Position numbers and translations under genes: made by a program. The notes beneath the pieces were generated by a model that saw nothing but the letters and a program-made list of their open reading frames with translations, made no database searches and was not told where the DNA came from. 64,000 bases of DNA, from NCBI RefSeq assembly GCF_902635505.1, contig NC_045432.1, forward strand, positions 72,051,823 through 72,115,822. The letters are read 5' to 3'. The stretch comes from Sarcophilus harrisii. Lineage: Eukaryota > Chordata > Mammalia > Dasyuromorphia > Dasyuridae. This document shows, piece by piece, positions 9,586 through 21,104 of the stretch. Within the stretch, counting starts at the first letter, position 1, and each line of letters starts with the position of its first letter.

Positions 9586-10868
9586 GATGTGACAACTTCC
9601 AACTGCCTATTAGACTGATGGGAGCTGTCTGACTCTCAGATGCTCAGAACACTCTGGGGAGCAGCTCCCCCCAGGCTATCGGCTACACATGTTTTGTCTG
9701 CAGCTCCCTTCCCAACCAATTATTCACCCCAATTAAAGACCAGCTTGGCACAGGTCCTGGTGGCCGCAGCAGTGCTGGCCGCTGGAGGGCGCCCTCCTCC
9801 TACAATTCCACTGACCACTGGCCTCCAGCTGTTTTCCACATTGCCGCCGCCCTTGGACCCAAGGCTGGGAGGCTTGTGGAGCACGTTCCTAGAAGAGCTG
9901 ACGCAGGAGATGTCGAGGCCCTCAGGGAGCTGGCGGGAAGGCTCTGGCCCTCTCCTTCCTCCTGCCTTCCCTGGCCTCCCCCCCAGCTCCAAAAGCGGCA
10001 GCCCCAGCCAGAGACTGGGAGGGACGCCGTGTCCAGATCTCCCACCAGCCTCCGTTTCAGCATATGTTCCCGTGCCCAGACACACTCCCCGAGCTGTCAA
10101 AAGCTGGACACGCACAAGCACCCCCCCCCCAAGTCCCCCACACCGATCTGAACTCTGCGACTAGCCATCTGCTCCTTCCTCTGCCTCGCCTTGCTGGGCC
10201 TCAAATGAAAATGGAACAAACTGCCAATTGCTACAGATCTGGCTGGAAAGCTAATGAGGATGGCTAGCTCAGGAAATCGGGAGAAACTTCAGCAGCCCCA
10301 TGTCTGTGGGCCTCCCGCTCGGAGGAGCCGGCCGGAGGGCCGCGGAGGGAAGCCCTCATCCCGGGCGGCGGCAGAGCTCCTCGCCAAGGCCACAAAGGAG
10401 CACAGATGGACCGAGCCCCGGGAGAGCCGGTGCACAAATGGATCTTGGACATGGCCATTTGCTGGATCGGCAGGTTGTGTTTTTATTTGCCCATAATAGA
10501 TGACGCAGAGAGGTCTGCTTAATTAGAAAGTGTGTTTGTAGCCCAAACACTGTCTCAAGGTGTGCAAAAGACAGTTTTCTCCAGACAGGCTCTTCTTTGC
10601 CATTCCCAGACCTCCAGAAATAATGCCCGAGTGCTCGGTCGGACGGGTCACCTGGGCCGCATGTGCGCCACTCGGGAAGGCCGCTGCTGGCCAGCACCAT
10701 TCCCCGGGCCGCTCCCCTTCTTCCCCAAACTCTACCGCTTAGGCGTGGAGAGCAAAGGCAGCCCCCAAGGGAAGGAGGCCAGCGCCAGAGGTCTGACGGG
10801 AACCTTGCTATCTTTGTAGAAAGAGCTTCCTCATTCTCAGCGCCACCACTTCTGCAGGACGGGCCTTT
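9586..10868. other. GC-rich single-copy-looking block
   Basis: About 1.3 kb has no recognisable repeat. Overlapping open frames occur on both strands (for example 174 codons at 9640-10164 +), but they have no domain, no splice context and no homologue I know, and look like chance in GC-rich DNA. An AT-richer part at 10,440-10,560 (tgcttaattagaaagtgtgt) could be a regulatory core. Confidence 0.3.
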
Positions 10869-10879
10869 TGACCCAATAA

Positions 10880-11265
10880 GTACTAGGTAAAGAGATACTA
10901 CACCCCAGGCTCTCCGTAGGAACTGGGGAGCCAGAGGCAAAAGGGAAAGCTCTGCCTGGGCTCCAGAAGCTTGCATTCTGGTAGGAAGATCAGCACTAAC
11001 ACAGAGAAATAAATATCGTAGATGAGAGGAAGGAGAAAGTACCAACAACTAACAACTTGGTGGGGGATCAGTCAAGAAGAGAGGCTTCCACCCAGATGAG
11101 CCTCAAAGGAAGCTGGGCATTCTAAGAGGCAGGAGATGAGAAGGGAGCGGACAACAGAAGCCCACAACAGCCTTGCAAAGGCATGGGGGTAGGACATGAA
11201 AAGCCAAAATGGGCCAGTTTGAAAGCACAGCAGATTGTGCAAAGGAGACCATGGAGGGGCAGGTG
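10880..11265 (-). mobile_element. L2 3'UTR, antisense, decayed
   Basis: Successive L2 landmarks are aaagctctgcctgggctcca, agcttgcattctggtagg, aggcttccacccagatgagc and gccagtttgaaagcacagca. From 11266 to 11679 nothing more is recognised. Confidence 0.55.
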
Positions 11266-11679
11266 CTTTGGAAAACTATGAAGCCAAGGGAAGTGGGCCT
11301 CGGTGCCCCAGCCTCCCTTTCAGGGCCCTGGTCCCTCCTCCAGCAGCTAATGCCTTCCTGCTCTCAAGACATGACCTCAAAAAAAGATCTGGGAGAAGTC
11401 ATGTGCCACTCCCCTGAATACTCCCTGATGTGTGATGCAGAAAGGGATTTAAAACCGGTGTCTGTGGGTGAGGGAACATCTGGAAGGTGGCGCCACAATC
11501 CTAGCTGCAAGAGATTTCCTGCTCTTGGGCCCAAAGGTTCATGACACTCATCCTTCCAATCTGGAAGCTCAGGGGTCCAGGCTAAGACTAAGACTGAGTC
11601 CTACAGCTTCAGGGCCCAAACCAGTTTCTGTTTCCCTTCATCTAGGGCTGTCTAATGGCCCTAGACTGAAAGAATGGGC

Positions 11680-11770
11680 ATTCGTATTGGCAAAGTGGTT
11701 TATATGCATGAGCCTCCCTTTTACAGATGAGAAGTCTGAGCCTCAGCCAGCCAAAGTCACTGGCCAAGGG
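11680..11770 (-). mobile_element. MIR-like fragment
   Basis: aaagtggtttatatgcatga and cccttttacagatgagaagt follow the antisense MIR order. Confidence 0.55.
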
Positions 11771-11792
11771 TACAACAGACAGAAAGTATTTA

Positions 11793-11992
11793 AGGCAGCA
11801 TGGGCATGGTAGAGAAAGCGTTGGATTTGGAATCGGAAGTCTCGAGTTCAAATCTCATATCTGCTTCTTACTGGCAGTGTGACTTTGAACAAGTCACTTA
11901 ACTGTTCTGTCTGATCTCTAAAATGAGTTAGTTGAACTGGGATAACCTCTGAGGTCCCTAGATCTAGATCTAGAATCTTATGATCTCTTTGC
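11793..11992 (+). mobile_element. SINE with CR1/L3-type tail
   Basis: aggcagcatgggcatggtag head, gtctcgagttcaaatctcat B-box region, gtgtgactttgaacaagtca core, and a tail gataacctctgaggtcccta. Confidence 0.8.
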
Positions 11993-12983
11993 TCCTTTAA
12001 AAAAAACATAATTAGCAGTGAATTGACATGACATGTGCCCAATTCCGAGGTCTTCCAGACTCCCAATCTAGCTCCCTGTCCACTAGGCCGTGACTCTTCT
12101 CTGGAAAATCGCAGTCAGCCATTCCTCACCATACTCAGCCCTGAGCCGTTATATCTGGTAAAGCGTTGGCCATGACCTACGTTAAACTTTTGCCAACAAC
12201 TGTCCTTCTTGTAAAAAAAAAAATCCAACTGGACAAAAAATTCCCAGGCAGAGACCAATAAAAACTGATTGCTTGGCAAAGCCGTTCGTTAACTGGAGAT
12301 TAAAAAAAAAAAAGGAACTCGACTAGAAAACACAAAGCAAGGTAAAGTCATTATTGAGTAAAGGTGAAGAGCAGACCTTAAGAAAGGCTCCGCCGTGGCT
12401 GCAGGGCCCCATTTGTCTGGTCCGCTTGACCCAGGAGTATTCCACTCCACCTCCCCCCACCCCACCTCCCACACAGGAAAGAAAGTGCTCATGGTCATGC
12501 TTCTTTCCTAGGGCCTCAAGGCCTTCCAGACGTACCACACCCTTGCACTATGTGGGCCAAGAAGAGTTAAATTGATATTCCTGCCCATCCCGTGAGGGTC
12601 TATCTGATCCTGCCAAGTTTTTCCAGTGGAAAATTTCAGATGTCTCTATTTCAACCCCAATGATGAGGCAGACAGGCAGGCCGGCCGGCTGCCTGGCCCG
12701 CCTTCCCATCCCCACTCTTTTACTTCTCCGTGAACTACAGAGGGTCTCCTCTTTCCCCCAACCTGGCTCCGTGGTGGGAGAGGTGGGAGAGGTCTATGGG
12801 CCCCTGTATTTCTCATACCCCGTGGACCTTTTTGTGGCTGCTTGCCACAAAGCACCTTTTTTCTCAACCCCTCACTTCTCCAAGGCCCCTTTTTTTTTTG
12901 TTGCCCCTAAACTCCTTTAAAAGCTTCCCAGCCCTCTTTTCTACACAGATCCTCGTTGTGCCTACAACTTTCCTGTGACGGGA
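11993..12983. other. Unassigned stretch
   Basis: About 1 kb with A-runs (12,215-12,225; 12,302-12,313), CpG-poor flanks and no recognised element or gene. Confidence 0.25.
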
Positions 12984-13260
12984 TCATAAGATCACGGGCC
13001 TAGAGCTGAAAAGGGCCACAAAGGTCATCCAGTCCAACCCATTCTTTTTTTTTTTTTTTTTTGAAGCAATTGGAGTTAAGTGACTTGCCCAGGGTCCCAT
13101 GGCTAGGAAGTATTAAGTGTCTGAGACTAGATTTGAACTCAGGTCCTCTTGACTTCAGGGCTGGTGCTCAATCTGCTGTGCCACCTAGCTGCCCCCAACC
13201 CATTCATTTTACAGATGAGAAAACTGAGGTCCTAGGAGGTCACAGACCCAAAATTACAGT
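12984..13260 (-). mobile_element. SINE with CR1/L3-type tail, split by a WSINE1-like SINE
   Basis: It reads ctagagctgaaaagggccac and aaggtcatccagtccaaccc, then after 13205 continues attttacagatgagaaaact. The two halves join around the insertion at 13045-13194. Confidence 0.75.
13045..13194 (-). mobile_element. WSINE1-like tRNA-headed SINE
   Basis: Reading in reverse: head GGGGCAGCTAGGTGGCAC, then the GAGTTCAAATCTAG B-box region, then the TTAACTCCAATTGCTTC end and a poly-A. Flanking ccaacccattc (13034-13044 and 13195-13205) is a perfect 11-bp target-site duplication, so this is one of the youngest insertions here. Confidence 0.9.
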
Positions 13261-13369
13261 CTGTATTATGCTGACCATGCTTTCATGCTTATTCCCATAC
13301 TACTGTTGGTAATAATAGGTAAAGATAAAGCCAAAGGCCCTAAGCTATGAGGGCAAAGGATCATTCATC

Positions 13370-14790
13370 AGTGAAAACTGCTGAGAAAACAGAAAGGCAG
13401 TCGGGCAGAAATCAGGCGTACACCAGCATCTCCCACCACCATATACTAAGATAAGCACCTAATGGGAACACAATTTAGGCATAAAATATAACATCAAAAA
13501 AAAATCGGAGAAGGAAGAAAGAAAATGCTTTTTGCAACTATATAAAAGGGAAGAGTTCATGATCAAACAAGGGATCATAAAAGATAAGAGGAATAATTTT
13601 GATTGCATAAAAATGAAAAATCTTTTGCCCAAGCTAAACCAAGGCAGTTAAAATTAGAATAGAAATCATTAATTGGGGAGGGGGGGAAATCTTTGCAGCA
13701 AATTTCTTTGATAAAGTTCCTATACCCAAGATGAAGAAAGAAGCAATTCATATATATGAGTGACGGCTATTTCCTAAGGGATAAATGATCAAAAGACACA
13801 AATAGCCAAACTGGAAAGGAAGAAATCCAAGTTATCAACAACCATATGGAGGAAAATGATCACTAAAATTGGGAGAAATCCAAGCTGAAGCAATTTGGAG
13901 GTTCCACCTTATATCTATCACATTGACAATGATGGCAAAAAAAAAAAAGAAAATGACAGATGTTGGACACAATTGTTTCCCTGTGGAAAAACAGGCCCAT
14001 TAATGCACTGTTGGCAGAGTTATCAATTGATCTAGCTATTCCAGAAAACAATTGGGAACTATGCCCCAAACATCATTAAATTGTGCATACACTTTGGCTC
14101 AACTATCCCACTACCAACCCTATTCTCCAGACACCAAAGAAAGAAGAAAAGGCTCTAGATAGATAGATAGGAAAGGAAGGAAGGAAGGAAGGAAGAGAGG
14201 GAGGGAGGGAGAAGGAAGGAAGGAAGGAAGGAAGGAAGGAAGGAAGGAAGGAAGGAAGGAAGGAAGGAAGGAAGGAAGGAAGGAAGGAAGGAAGGAAGGA
14301 AGAAGGAAGAAGGATATCCATCACCTAGGGAATGATTGAGCAAATGATAATTTATGAATGTGATAGAGCTTTACTAAATGACAAAAAGGATGGTTTCAGA
14401 AAAACCGGAAGACTTACCTGAACTTACACAGAGTGAATGAGAGGAACCCAGAAAACAATGTTTATAATAACAACATTATAAATACAAACAGTCTTCAAAG
14501 TCTTAAGAATTTTAAGCAAGGAAATAACTGACCAAGATTCCAAAGAACCAATGCTGAATCTTCTGACAGACAGGAGATTTATTCAAAGCAGAGAATGACT
14601 TAAATTTCCAGATATGGCCAAAGTAGGAATTTGTTTTGGTTGAATATAGCTTTTTGTTAAAGTTTTGTTTTTCTTTTTGGTTTTTCAGAGTTGGGGGAGG
14701 ATGGGGTGGGAAAGGATGGGTTAAGGGATAGGATAGCTGCCCCCTAAAAAAAAAAAGAAAGAAAAGAGGGTCACTGAGGCTTTTTTTAAA
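13370..14790 (+). mobile_element. L1 ORF2 C-terminal half and 3'UTR, older subfamily
   Basis: The homologous run includes tcttttgcccaagctaaacc, then tgatcaaaagacacaaatag, then the cccattaatgcactgttggc phrase typical of L1 ORF2 3' parts. After the GGAA array it resumes with gatatccatcacctagggaa and tggtttcagaaaaaccggaa and ends in an L1-like 3'UTR with an A-run near 14,745-14,755. Frames are broken. Confidence 0.75.
14156..14312 (+). repeat. (GGAA)n microsatellite with GATA start
   Basis: A short GATA tract (tagatagatagatag) leads into roughly 140 bp of GGAA, interrupted by a gagagggagggagg stretch. It sits inside the L1 copy and interrupts the ORF2 homology. Confidence 0.95.
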
Positions 14791-14794
14791 ATGC

Positions 14795-15059
14795 ACAGAA
14801 GAAAACAAAAGGAGATCCAGAAAGATTTATAGACAAGCCAGATAGCATTGAAAGTTGTGTGCTGAATTTATTATATATTTTAGAAGATAAACAAATCATA
14901 CATAACAGCTATGCACCATTTTATGTACATTCTTCTTTCTCCGTTCTACTGTGTATATGGAAATGGTCATTTCATTTGATGTTTATTATTTGAGAATAAA
15001 AAAAGTCTAAAAATAATAAAATACAAGATAAGATAATAATACTTCTAATAAATAACAAT
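14795..15059. other. Unassigned, AT-rich, probable element 3' end
   Basis: It ends in gagaataaaaaaagtctaaa (about 14,993-15,012), like a LINE or processed 3' end, but I cannot name it. Confidence 0.25.
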
Positions 15060-16110
15060 ACCAATTCTCAAAATGATTTTGAAAGGGAAACGGGTATGAC
15101 TATCATTTTGAAAAACCGTGAATTTGAAGGATTTACAACTAGTAAGGAGATCAACTATGCCGGTGATCCCCCTCCAAAGAAATCACCATTTGATATAACT
15201 GTCATGAATAACTCTCCCACAATATTTGGCAGAAAATGTAAGCACTTTAGGACCGGCATACAACAGCGACGGCAGCCATTGCCCTGGTAAGAGCCTCAGG
15301 AGGAACCAAAGCGCATCAAAGAACGCCTGCTAAAGACAGAAGTCAATGGCCATCATGGCAGAAATAACTTGTGAGAGATGGTGAAGATCTATGCAAAGTC
15401 ACTGGAAGATTCCATCACAGCAGAAAACTTCAATGTCATATTACTAAATTAAAGTCAATAAAAAATTAATATGTGGAATGTAATCTAGAGGAGAAAAACA
15501 TATTGGAAATGCCAGATCCCTTTAATTGTCCATTGAAAGCAAAAGCCAAAAGGTTAAGGTGAAACAAGGGTTCAACATGGCGTAAGGAACCAAATCAACA
15601 ATTTAACATACATCAAAAACTGAAATCCAGACTCTTGAGAAAGAAAGAAATCAAAGGTGAGAGAAGCTACAAAAAAGGAGGATGTAGAAGACTGGTGCTT
15701 CTCTGGGTGGTGATGAAAAGTCCAACATCCATGAAGGGGGATCAAAGGAGAAACAGAAAGCTTGGGAGCCAACAATCTGATCAACAAGAGAAATGCTAGT
15801 TATGGCAAAAGAGGTGACTGAAAGGCAAGTTTCTCTGTGAAACCACCGGAAAGTGGCAAGGCTGGGGAAGAGCCATCATTATCAGGTGAAGTGCTTCCCC
15901 GAAGTACAAGAATTACTCAAAAAGAACTTTCCTAACTTCCTGTCAGACAGAGTCCGATTGCTCCTTCCCTAACATAGGTCATTGCACACCTATCATTACC
16001 AAAAGATGAGAATACCAGTGACCCCCTCCAAATATAGGCCAATTTTTACCCACTTTACAGATTGTATTTCTTTATGCACTCACAGATTGTATCACTGAAG
16101 AAATCTATAA

Positions 16111-16146
<36 letters not shown>

Positions 16147-17100
16147 ACAGAGTATGCATGAGGAACTAAAAGGGTGTGTGCCAAAAGATCCATAGATGTA
16201 AAGAATAATTTATTATTGATTTGGTAATTAGCAAACAAGCTGTCCCAAATTACTGTAACCAACCCTATCCTGTCTTTATAATCACAAAGCCTTTGACTCA
16301 GTTCCACACTCATGATTTATTCACATATCGTCAATCTGTCAAACAGATCCACAGAAAAAGCTAGAGCTGTTATTTAAGACGTACCACTAAGACAATAAAC
16401 AGGTGATCTAAAATGTGACATCTTGCAGGGACCCACTTGAAGGGTTTCATTGTTCCATGTAGCCTTACCTTTATTAATAGCTCACCCGAGTATAGCAGCT
16501 GCTTAAAAAAGGAGTCACACTAAAACATCTCACCGATAACTCGGTGTACATGGGGGGCATCAAGTTAAATGTCCTCCCAAACATATACACATTAAATAGC
16601 TTATCCTTCTCAAGGAATCTTTTCTCAGTGATGTCACCATGACACCAAGGCTGGAAAAACACAAAATTACTAATATACACTGAGAAAACAAGAGAGTGTA
16701 GACTTGGAGCATGGATCAGAAGGTCAAATTGAATCAATGGATGAAAGTCAAACTCACGAGCATAAAGCTATCAAAGGACAAAGTCTATAAAAGAGCTACT
16801 GGCATATTGAAATTAAATCTCAAAGAGAAGAGCATGCTCAAATCAATTAACACCTATGCAACACCAGGCTTAATATACTCTTAGAATTATAAGATGGTCT
16901 ATTACCTTATTAGGAAAGAATATTGACAAAAATCCATACAATATTAATGAAATACAGAGTCCATCACCCTAAGGCAGTTACAAAATATTAACTCTTTCTA
17001 ATCACACAGTAGAAAGTAGATTGATAGTTGTTCTCCAAGTTCTTGACAAACCAGTTAAGACAGAATTACTTAGGGAACGGGTAGACATCGTATCACCAAG
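15060..17100 (+). mobile_element. Decayed LINE of the Dong/R4 clade (reverse transcriptase region)
   Basis: Pieces of a non-L1, non-L2 RT appear in the right order. LSLPKDENTSDP followed in the next frame by SKYRPI (15,990-16,040) matches the clade motif PK.....P..YRPI. KAFDSVPHS (16,286-16,312) is the RT motif with the VPHS ending typical of R4/Dong/R2-type LINEs. A thumb-like stretch with MLKSINTYATPGLIYS (16,830-16,880) corresponds to their AINT.A.PV..YS block. Each lies in a different frame amid many stops. Upstream, 15,320-15,450 reads MVKIYAKSLEDSITAENFNV, with no domain assigned. Family limits, especially the 3' end, are uncertain, and 17,100-17,770 may belong to it. Confidence 0.65.
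16113..16149 (+). repeat. (CA)n microsatellite
   Basis: About 18 CA units lie within the Dong/R4-like element. Confidence 0.95.
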
Positions 17101-17780
17101 TAATGATGATCGACGACAGACCTGTATTGGTGGATTTGTGAAATGTAATTAAAGTTGTTTTACCTCCAGAAGGAGCCTATGAAACGGCTAGGACACAAGA
17201 TGGGAACAGCCACAAGGATCAGGCAAATGACTGATTTGTTTTTTTCATAGAAATGGAAACATTTATGTCGGCAATTCAAGAACACAGCACGACCACAATA
17301 AATCATAGTTCATCTTTAAGAAGTCCAGATTTAGCAATTAATGCCGATTTTCCAAAAAATGATAGAACTCTATGCAACGTGTCACTGCAGACTACCCAAA
17401 ATTTAGCAAATACTTAGTGAGACCCTGAGTGACTTGATGATTAAAATTACACATCCGAAACTCACTAGGTTTCATTAAATAGCACAGGGCCAATCCCAAT
17501 ACTCGAAATAAAGACTTCAAAATATTTGAGAATCTGACACATAACTGGACCGGAAATGGACCATTATCACAAAGAGAATCACCCAGCATATCATGGATTC
17601 ATGAAAATTGGGAATAGTCTTCAATAGATGTTGCCATATCAAATAATCCTTATTTCCAAGCTGTATAGTTTGAAAATTTTTCAAACTATGTAAAGACTCA
17701 GCATAGAGTAAGATCTCCATTTCCCTATTGTCATGTCTACTACTGAAGTTGTCTTCAAAGTGTTTATAGTGAGCCCACAG
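17101..17780. other. Unassigned, AT-rich; possibly the 3' part of the Dong/R4-like LINE
   Basis: It has the same composition as the preceding element and no boundary or target-site duplication is visible. Some frames look coding-like, but no motif is recognised. Confidence 0.3.
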
Positions 17781-17864
17781 AAGATGAGCTTACGTTCTAA
17801 TTCTTGGATTCAAGCCCCCCAAAACCAGTTATTTGATTTTCCTAATCCTTATAAGTAGAAGGGA

Positions 17865-18003
17865 CCAAATGAGGAAAGTGAGATACAGAGAGGTTGACTT
17901 GTCCAAGGTCACATAGTTAACACTAAGTTGTGGAGCTGAAATGTGAATACATTGGATTTGCTGCCGAAGCCAAGATTTTAGCTACTGGACACACTGCCTC
18001 TGT
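17865..18003 (-). mobile_element. MIR-like SINE
   Basis: ccaaatgaggaaagtgagat, then aaggtcacatagttaacact, then ttttagctactggacacact: the antisense core and head. Confidence 0.65.
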
Positions 18004-18039
18004 GATTTTCTTGTATAGGTACGTTGGAGGCAGTCCTTT

Positions 18040-18165
18040 GGAGGGGTGGGGCAGGGAGTCATTTATTTCATTCTAATGCAACATAAAGAGCTATTCTGGG
18101 TGTTGGAGAGAGCAAAACAGAAACAGAATAACCCCTGCCTCCAGGGAGGTTAAGCAATATGTATC
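18040..18165 (-). mobile_element. L2 3' end, antisense, weak
   Basis: tattctgggtgttggagaga and aacccctgcctccagggagg resemble the antisense L2 terminus. Confidence 0.4.
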
Positions 18166-18889
18166 CAGATAAGAGAAGATGAAGTTTGTATAAAGTCTGG
18201 AGTGGGAAGCTTCCGTTCACCCAGCATCCCCCACGGTATCATTCTTGGGGAGTCAGGCAGGCCCTGAGTTTCAAGCTCCAGCTTCTCAAAACATTCATTG
18301 CCACAGCTGTGCATGTTATTTATATGTGCTCCAGTCACATGGTCCTCAGAATGAGGAAATCAGATCGGGCCCTCCAGCTTCATTTGGATAGACAATTTCC
18401 TCTCTACCAGCAGTCCTGCTTTGATGAGCTTGGAAATGTATCCTGTTTGCTTATTTGCCTTATGGGAACAACCCATATTTAATTCAAATACATGCAAACA
18501 TCGCCTTCAGTGAGAGACTTTTCAGGCCAGCTTTCCACCAGTGACCTGGGGAAAGCATCCCCACCTTGCCCTTCTCCAAGGTCCAGCTCTTGCCCTGAAG
18601 ACCCCATTCAGCCCGCAGCTGCTAGGGCCCTTCACCGGAGCCCGGGGACAAATGGACATTCCCATTTTAGAAAGGGGATGATGCTGTTGATGCTGTAATC
18701 CTCCCCACTTCAGTAGGAGCCCAGTCACCAAATGGGCTTTCCAGACTCCAAGTCGATTTCCTGAAAATCCTTCTCGGCAGCCGTAAGTGGAGACAGAAGT
18801 CGTAGGCCTGAGATCACATTTCTCTGAACTCTCCAAGTCTCATCTCCTCAAACACTTCCCCTCTCTCCCCACTGGGCTCAGCCCCGAGC
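18166..18889. other. Single-copy-looking block
   Basis: No repeat is recognised. The part at 18,300-18,490 (for example cagctgtgcatgttatttat and caacccatatttaattcaaa) is AT-balanced and could be a conserved non-coding element. Confidence 0.3.
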
Positions 18890-19062
18890 TTGGCAGTTGG
18901 ACACATCTTGGAGGTTGCCTAGTCTAATCTCCCTCATTTTACGGAGAAGCAAACTGAGGCCCACTGGTCTTCGGGGGCATCATGCCCAAGGTCACCGAAA
19001 ACACAAAGTTGGGATTCAAACCCAAATGCCCCGTCTTCCACATCTAGTGATCCCATTGCACC
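18890..19062 (-). mobile_element. MIR-like SINE with CR1/L3-type tail
   Basis: ggaggttgcctagtctaatc, tcattttacggagaagcaaa and ggtcaccgaaaacacaaagt follow the antisense order. From 19063 to 19620 nothing is recognised. Confidence 0.65.
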
Positions 19063-19621
19063 AACTTCCCTCCACGGCTACACACTCCCTTCTCACCCTC
19101 ACCGATAAGTTGTCTGAGACAAACATTAATGTCGGGCCAGGCCCTACGGCAGGCACACACTTTGAGTTTCCCTTTCATCTGTGATTGGTCCGTTTCTGCC
19201 TGTCCATCACCTATCTCCTTGCCCCTTCTCCTCTTGTTGTGAAGGCATCAAGTTGAAATGCCCTGATGTAGCGTATGGACTCGGAGTTATAATAAATCAT
19301 CCTGATGTCAACGGTCCCGATCTGCCAATCTGAGGGCACAGAGACTGATTTGGAGGTTGCAGAGCTTCCCTTGTTTGCTGATTTTCTTTTAAGGCATTTG
19401 CTATTTTTTAATGGCGGGCTAGGGAAAGCAGAGGCCCCCTTCCCCTTCCCAAAATCTCAGCACGCTGGCAACAAGGGGACATCTGCCAGGACTTCTTCAG
19501 AGACCAAAACTATGGGACTCAGTTTTCCAAGGTGCCGTCCAGCCGTCCTCAGCACCAGGGCCAGAGCCAGAACCAGAAGGACTGCCAAGGCCCGTGCCCT
19601 GCTTCCTTCCTTCTCCCAGAC

Positions 19622-19700
19622 CCTCCAACAGGATATAAGCTCTTTGAGGGTAGTCACTGGTTTCTTTTTGTCTAGATAGAGCCAGGCACCTACAACCTTG
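19622..19700 (+). mobile_element. L2 3' end fragment
   Basis: tataagctctttgagggtag, then tagatagagccaggcacct. From 19701 to 20135 there is no recognised element. Confidence 0.65.
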
Positions 19701-20139
19701 TTCAAGTGACTCGAATCCCAAGATAGGGTAGCTTGCAGGGCATTCCCAAGAAGGAGAAAGGAGAAAGGCCTTCCTTGCTTCAAGCCAGAAAACCTAAGGA
19801 CAAATGGCACTCATCCTGCTGAACGCTGCAGACAAATCACAAAAGGGAAGCCAGTCCCACTCCCTCGAACAATAGCAGGTTGACTCTGACAAAGGAATGT
19901 GGGGGGGCTTCTTGACAGAACTGCTTTGGGGGGAAGGCAGGACATGAGGACTGGAACCCTCTCAACCAACACAGACTTTACTGGTCCTAGTTGCGGCCAG
20001 GGCTCGTGGCCTGTCTCCTGCCTACCCCCTCCCCTCTTTCTCTTTCTCTCCAAGCAGGAAGAAGAAAAGGTGCCGGTTGTGCACCGATGGACAGTGGGGT
20101 AAAAGTCTCACTCGGGAACATCCTCATGAGTGTGAATTG

Positions 20140-20205
20140 TTTTATTCTCTGTGTCTGTATCTTTATCGCCCCATGCTGTGCCTAGCTTGGAGCAGGCACT
20201 AGAGA
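20140..20205 (+). mobile_element. L2 3' end fragment
   Basis: tctctgtgtctgtatcttta followed by tgctgtgcctagcttggagc. Confidence 0.5.
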
Positions 20206-20211
20206 GATGGG

Positions 20212-20345
20212 GCTTTTATTAAGCTTTTACTATATGCCCAGCATTGCGCTAAGCACTACATGTACAAATGTAGGTGAGCAAGGCCGTCTCTGCCCTCAAA
20301 CAGTGCGCATTCTGAGGGAGGAAGACCCCACACGGAGAGGAAATG
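20212..20345 (-). mobile_element. L2 3' end, antisense
   Basis: cttttattaagcttttacta, tatgcccagcattgcgctaa and gtctctgccctcaaacagtg follow the antisense L2 terminus. It stands tail-to-tail with the + fragment ending at 20205. Confidence 0.75.
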
Positions 20346-20511
20346 GTAGGGAAGTGGGGCAGGACAAGGAAGAGGCCCATTTGTGGCCATTGGCATGGCT
20401 AGGATGGAAGCGGCTCGGAGGCCTGGCTTCTACCTATCAGAGCAGGCATCCAGGAGGGAAATCCAAGGCTGGAGGAGGAAAGAGACCGATGATGGATGAC
20501 CAGAGTGTAGC

Positions 20512-20745
20512 TGGGATAATCACAATAGTTAACGTGAAGATATCCCTTAAAGATTTACAAAGTGCTTTTTAAATATGACCTCATGAGATCCCTACAACAA
20601 TCCTGAGGAGCAGGGGCTGTGATTACCCCCACTGTACAGATGAGGAAACTAAGGTAGTCAGAGATGAAATGACAACAGCTGGAAAGTATCTGAGGTGACT
20701 GAGGTCTTCTTGACTCCAGACCCTGCCCTCTAGCCATTAAGGCCC
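20512..20745 (-). mobile_element. MIR-like SINE with L2-type tail
   Basis: A long copy: atttacaaagtgctttttaa, catgagatccctacaacaat, actgtacagatgaggaaact, and a head near gccctctagccatt. Confidence 0.8.
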
Positions 20746-20867
20746 ACAGTATAATGGGGATATGTCTGCTCTCTGATCAGGAAGCATCTGTCGATTGACT
20801 ATGGGCATAATAACCAAGGAAAGCACCCCAGCCCTTAGGGGTCTTTGAAGGGGAATAGGGATTCTCA

Positions 20868-20990
20868 TTATTACCAACAAACATTTATTAAGCACCTACT
20901 CTGTGTCCATCTCCTGAAAAAGTACTGGGGAAGGCCTGAGACAATTCTCAGGGGATACCCCCTCCCTGTCTCTGGCACCAGGAATCTGGA
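20868..20990 (-). mobile_element. L2 3' terminus, antisense
   Basis: ccaacaaacatttattaagc and acctactctgtgtccatctc. The downstream part is decayed. Confidence 0.7.
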
Positions 20991-21104
20991 GAGCAGGGTT
21001 CCCTCCTGTCCCCTCTCCTCCTACAGCTCAGGGACCCCAAATGTCATAAGGCCATTCCTGAGCTCTAGCTCCTAGGTCCCCAAACACATTCCGTCCAATC
21101 GCTA

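Noticed and set aside
9640-10164. 174-codon plus-strand frame, with overlapping frames on both strands
   Set aside because: Overlaps similar-length frames on both strands in GC-rich DNA. Proline/serine-rich, no recognisable domain or homologue.
14103-14343. Frames rich in SFLPSFLP repeats
   Set aside because: Translation of the GGAA microsatellite.
15096-15290. 64-codon frame with a plausible-looking protein sequence
   Set aside because: It belongs to, or directly abuts, the decayed Dong/R4-like LINE. No independent gene evidence.
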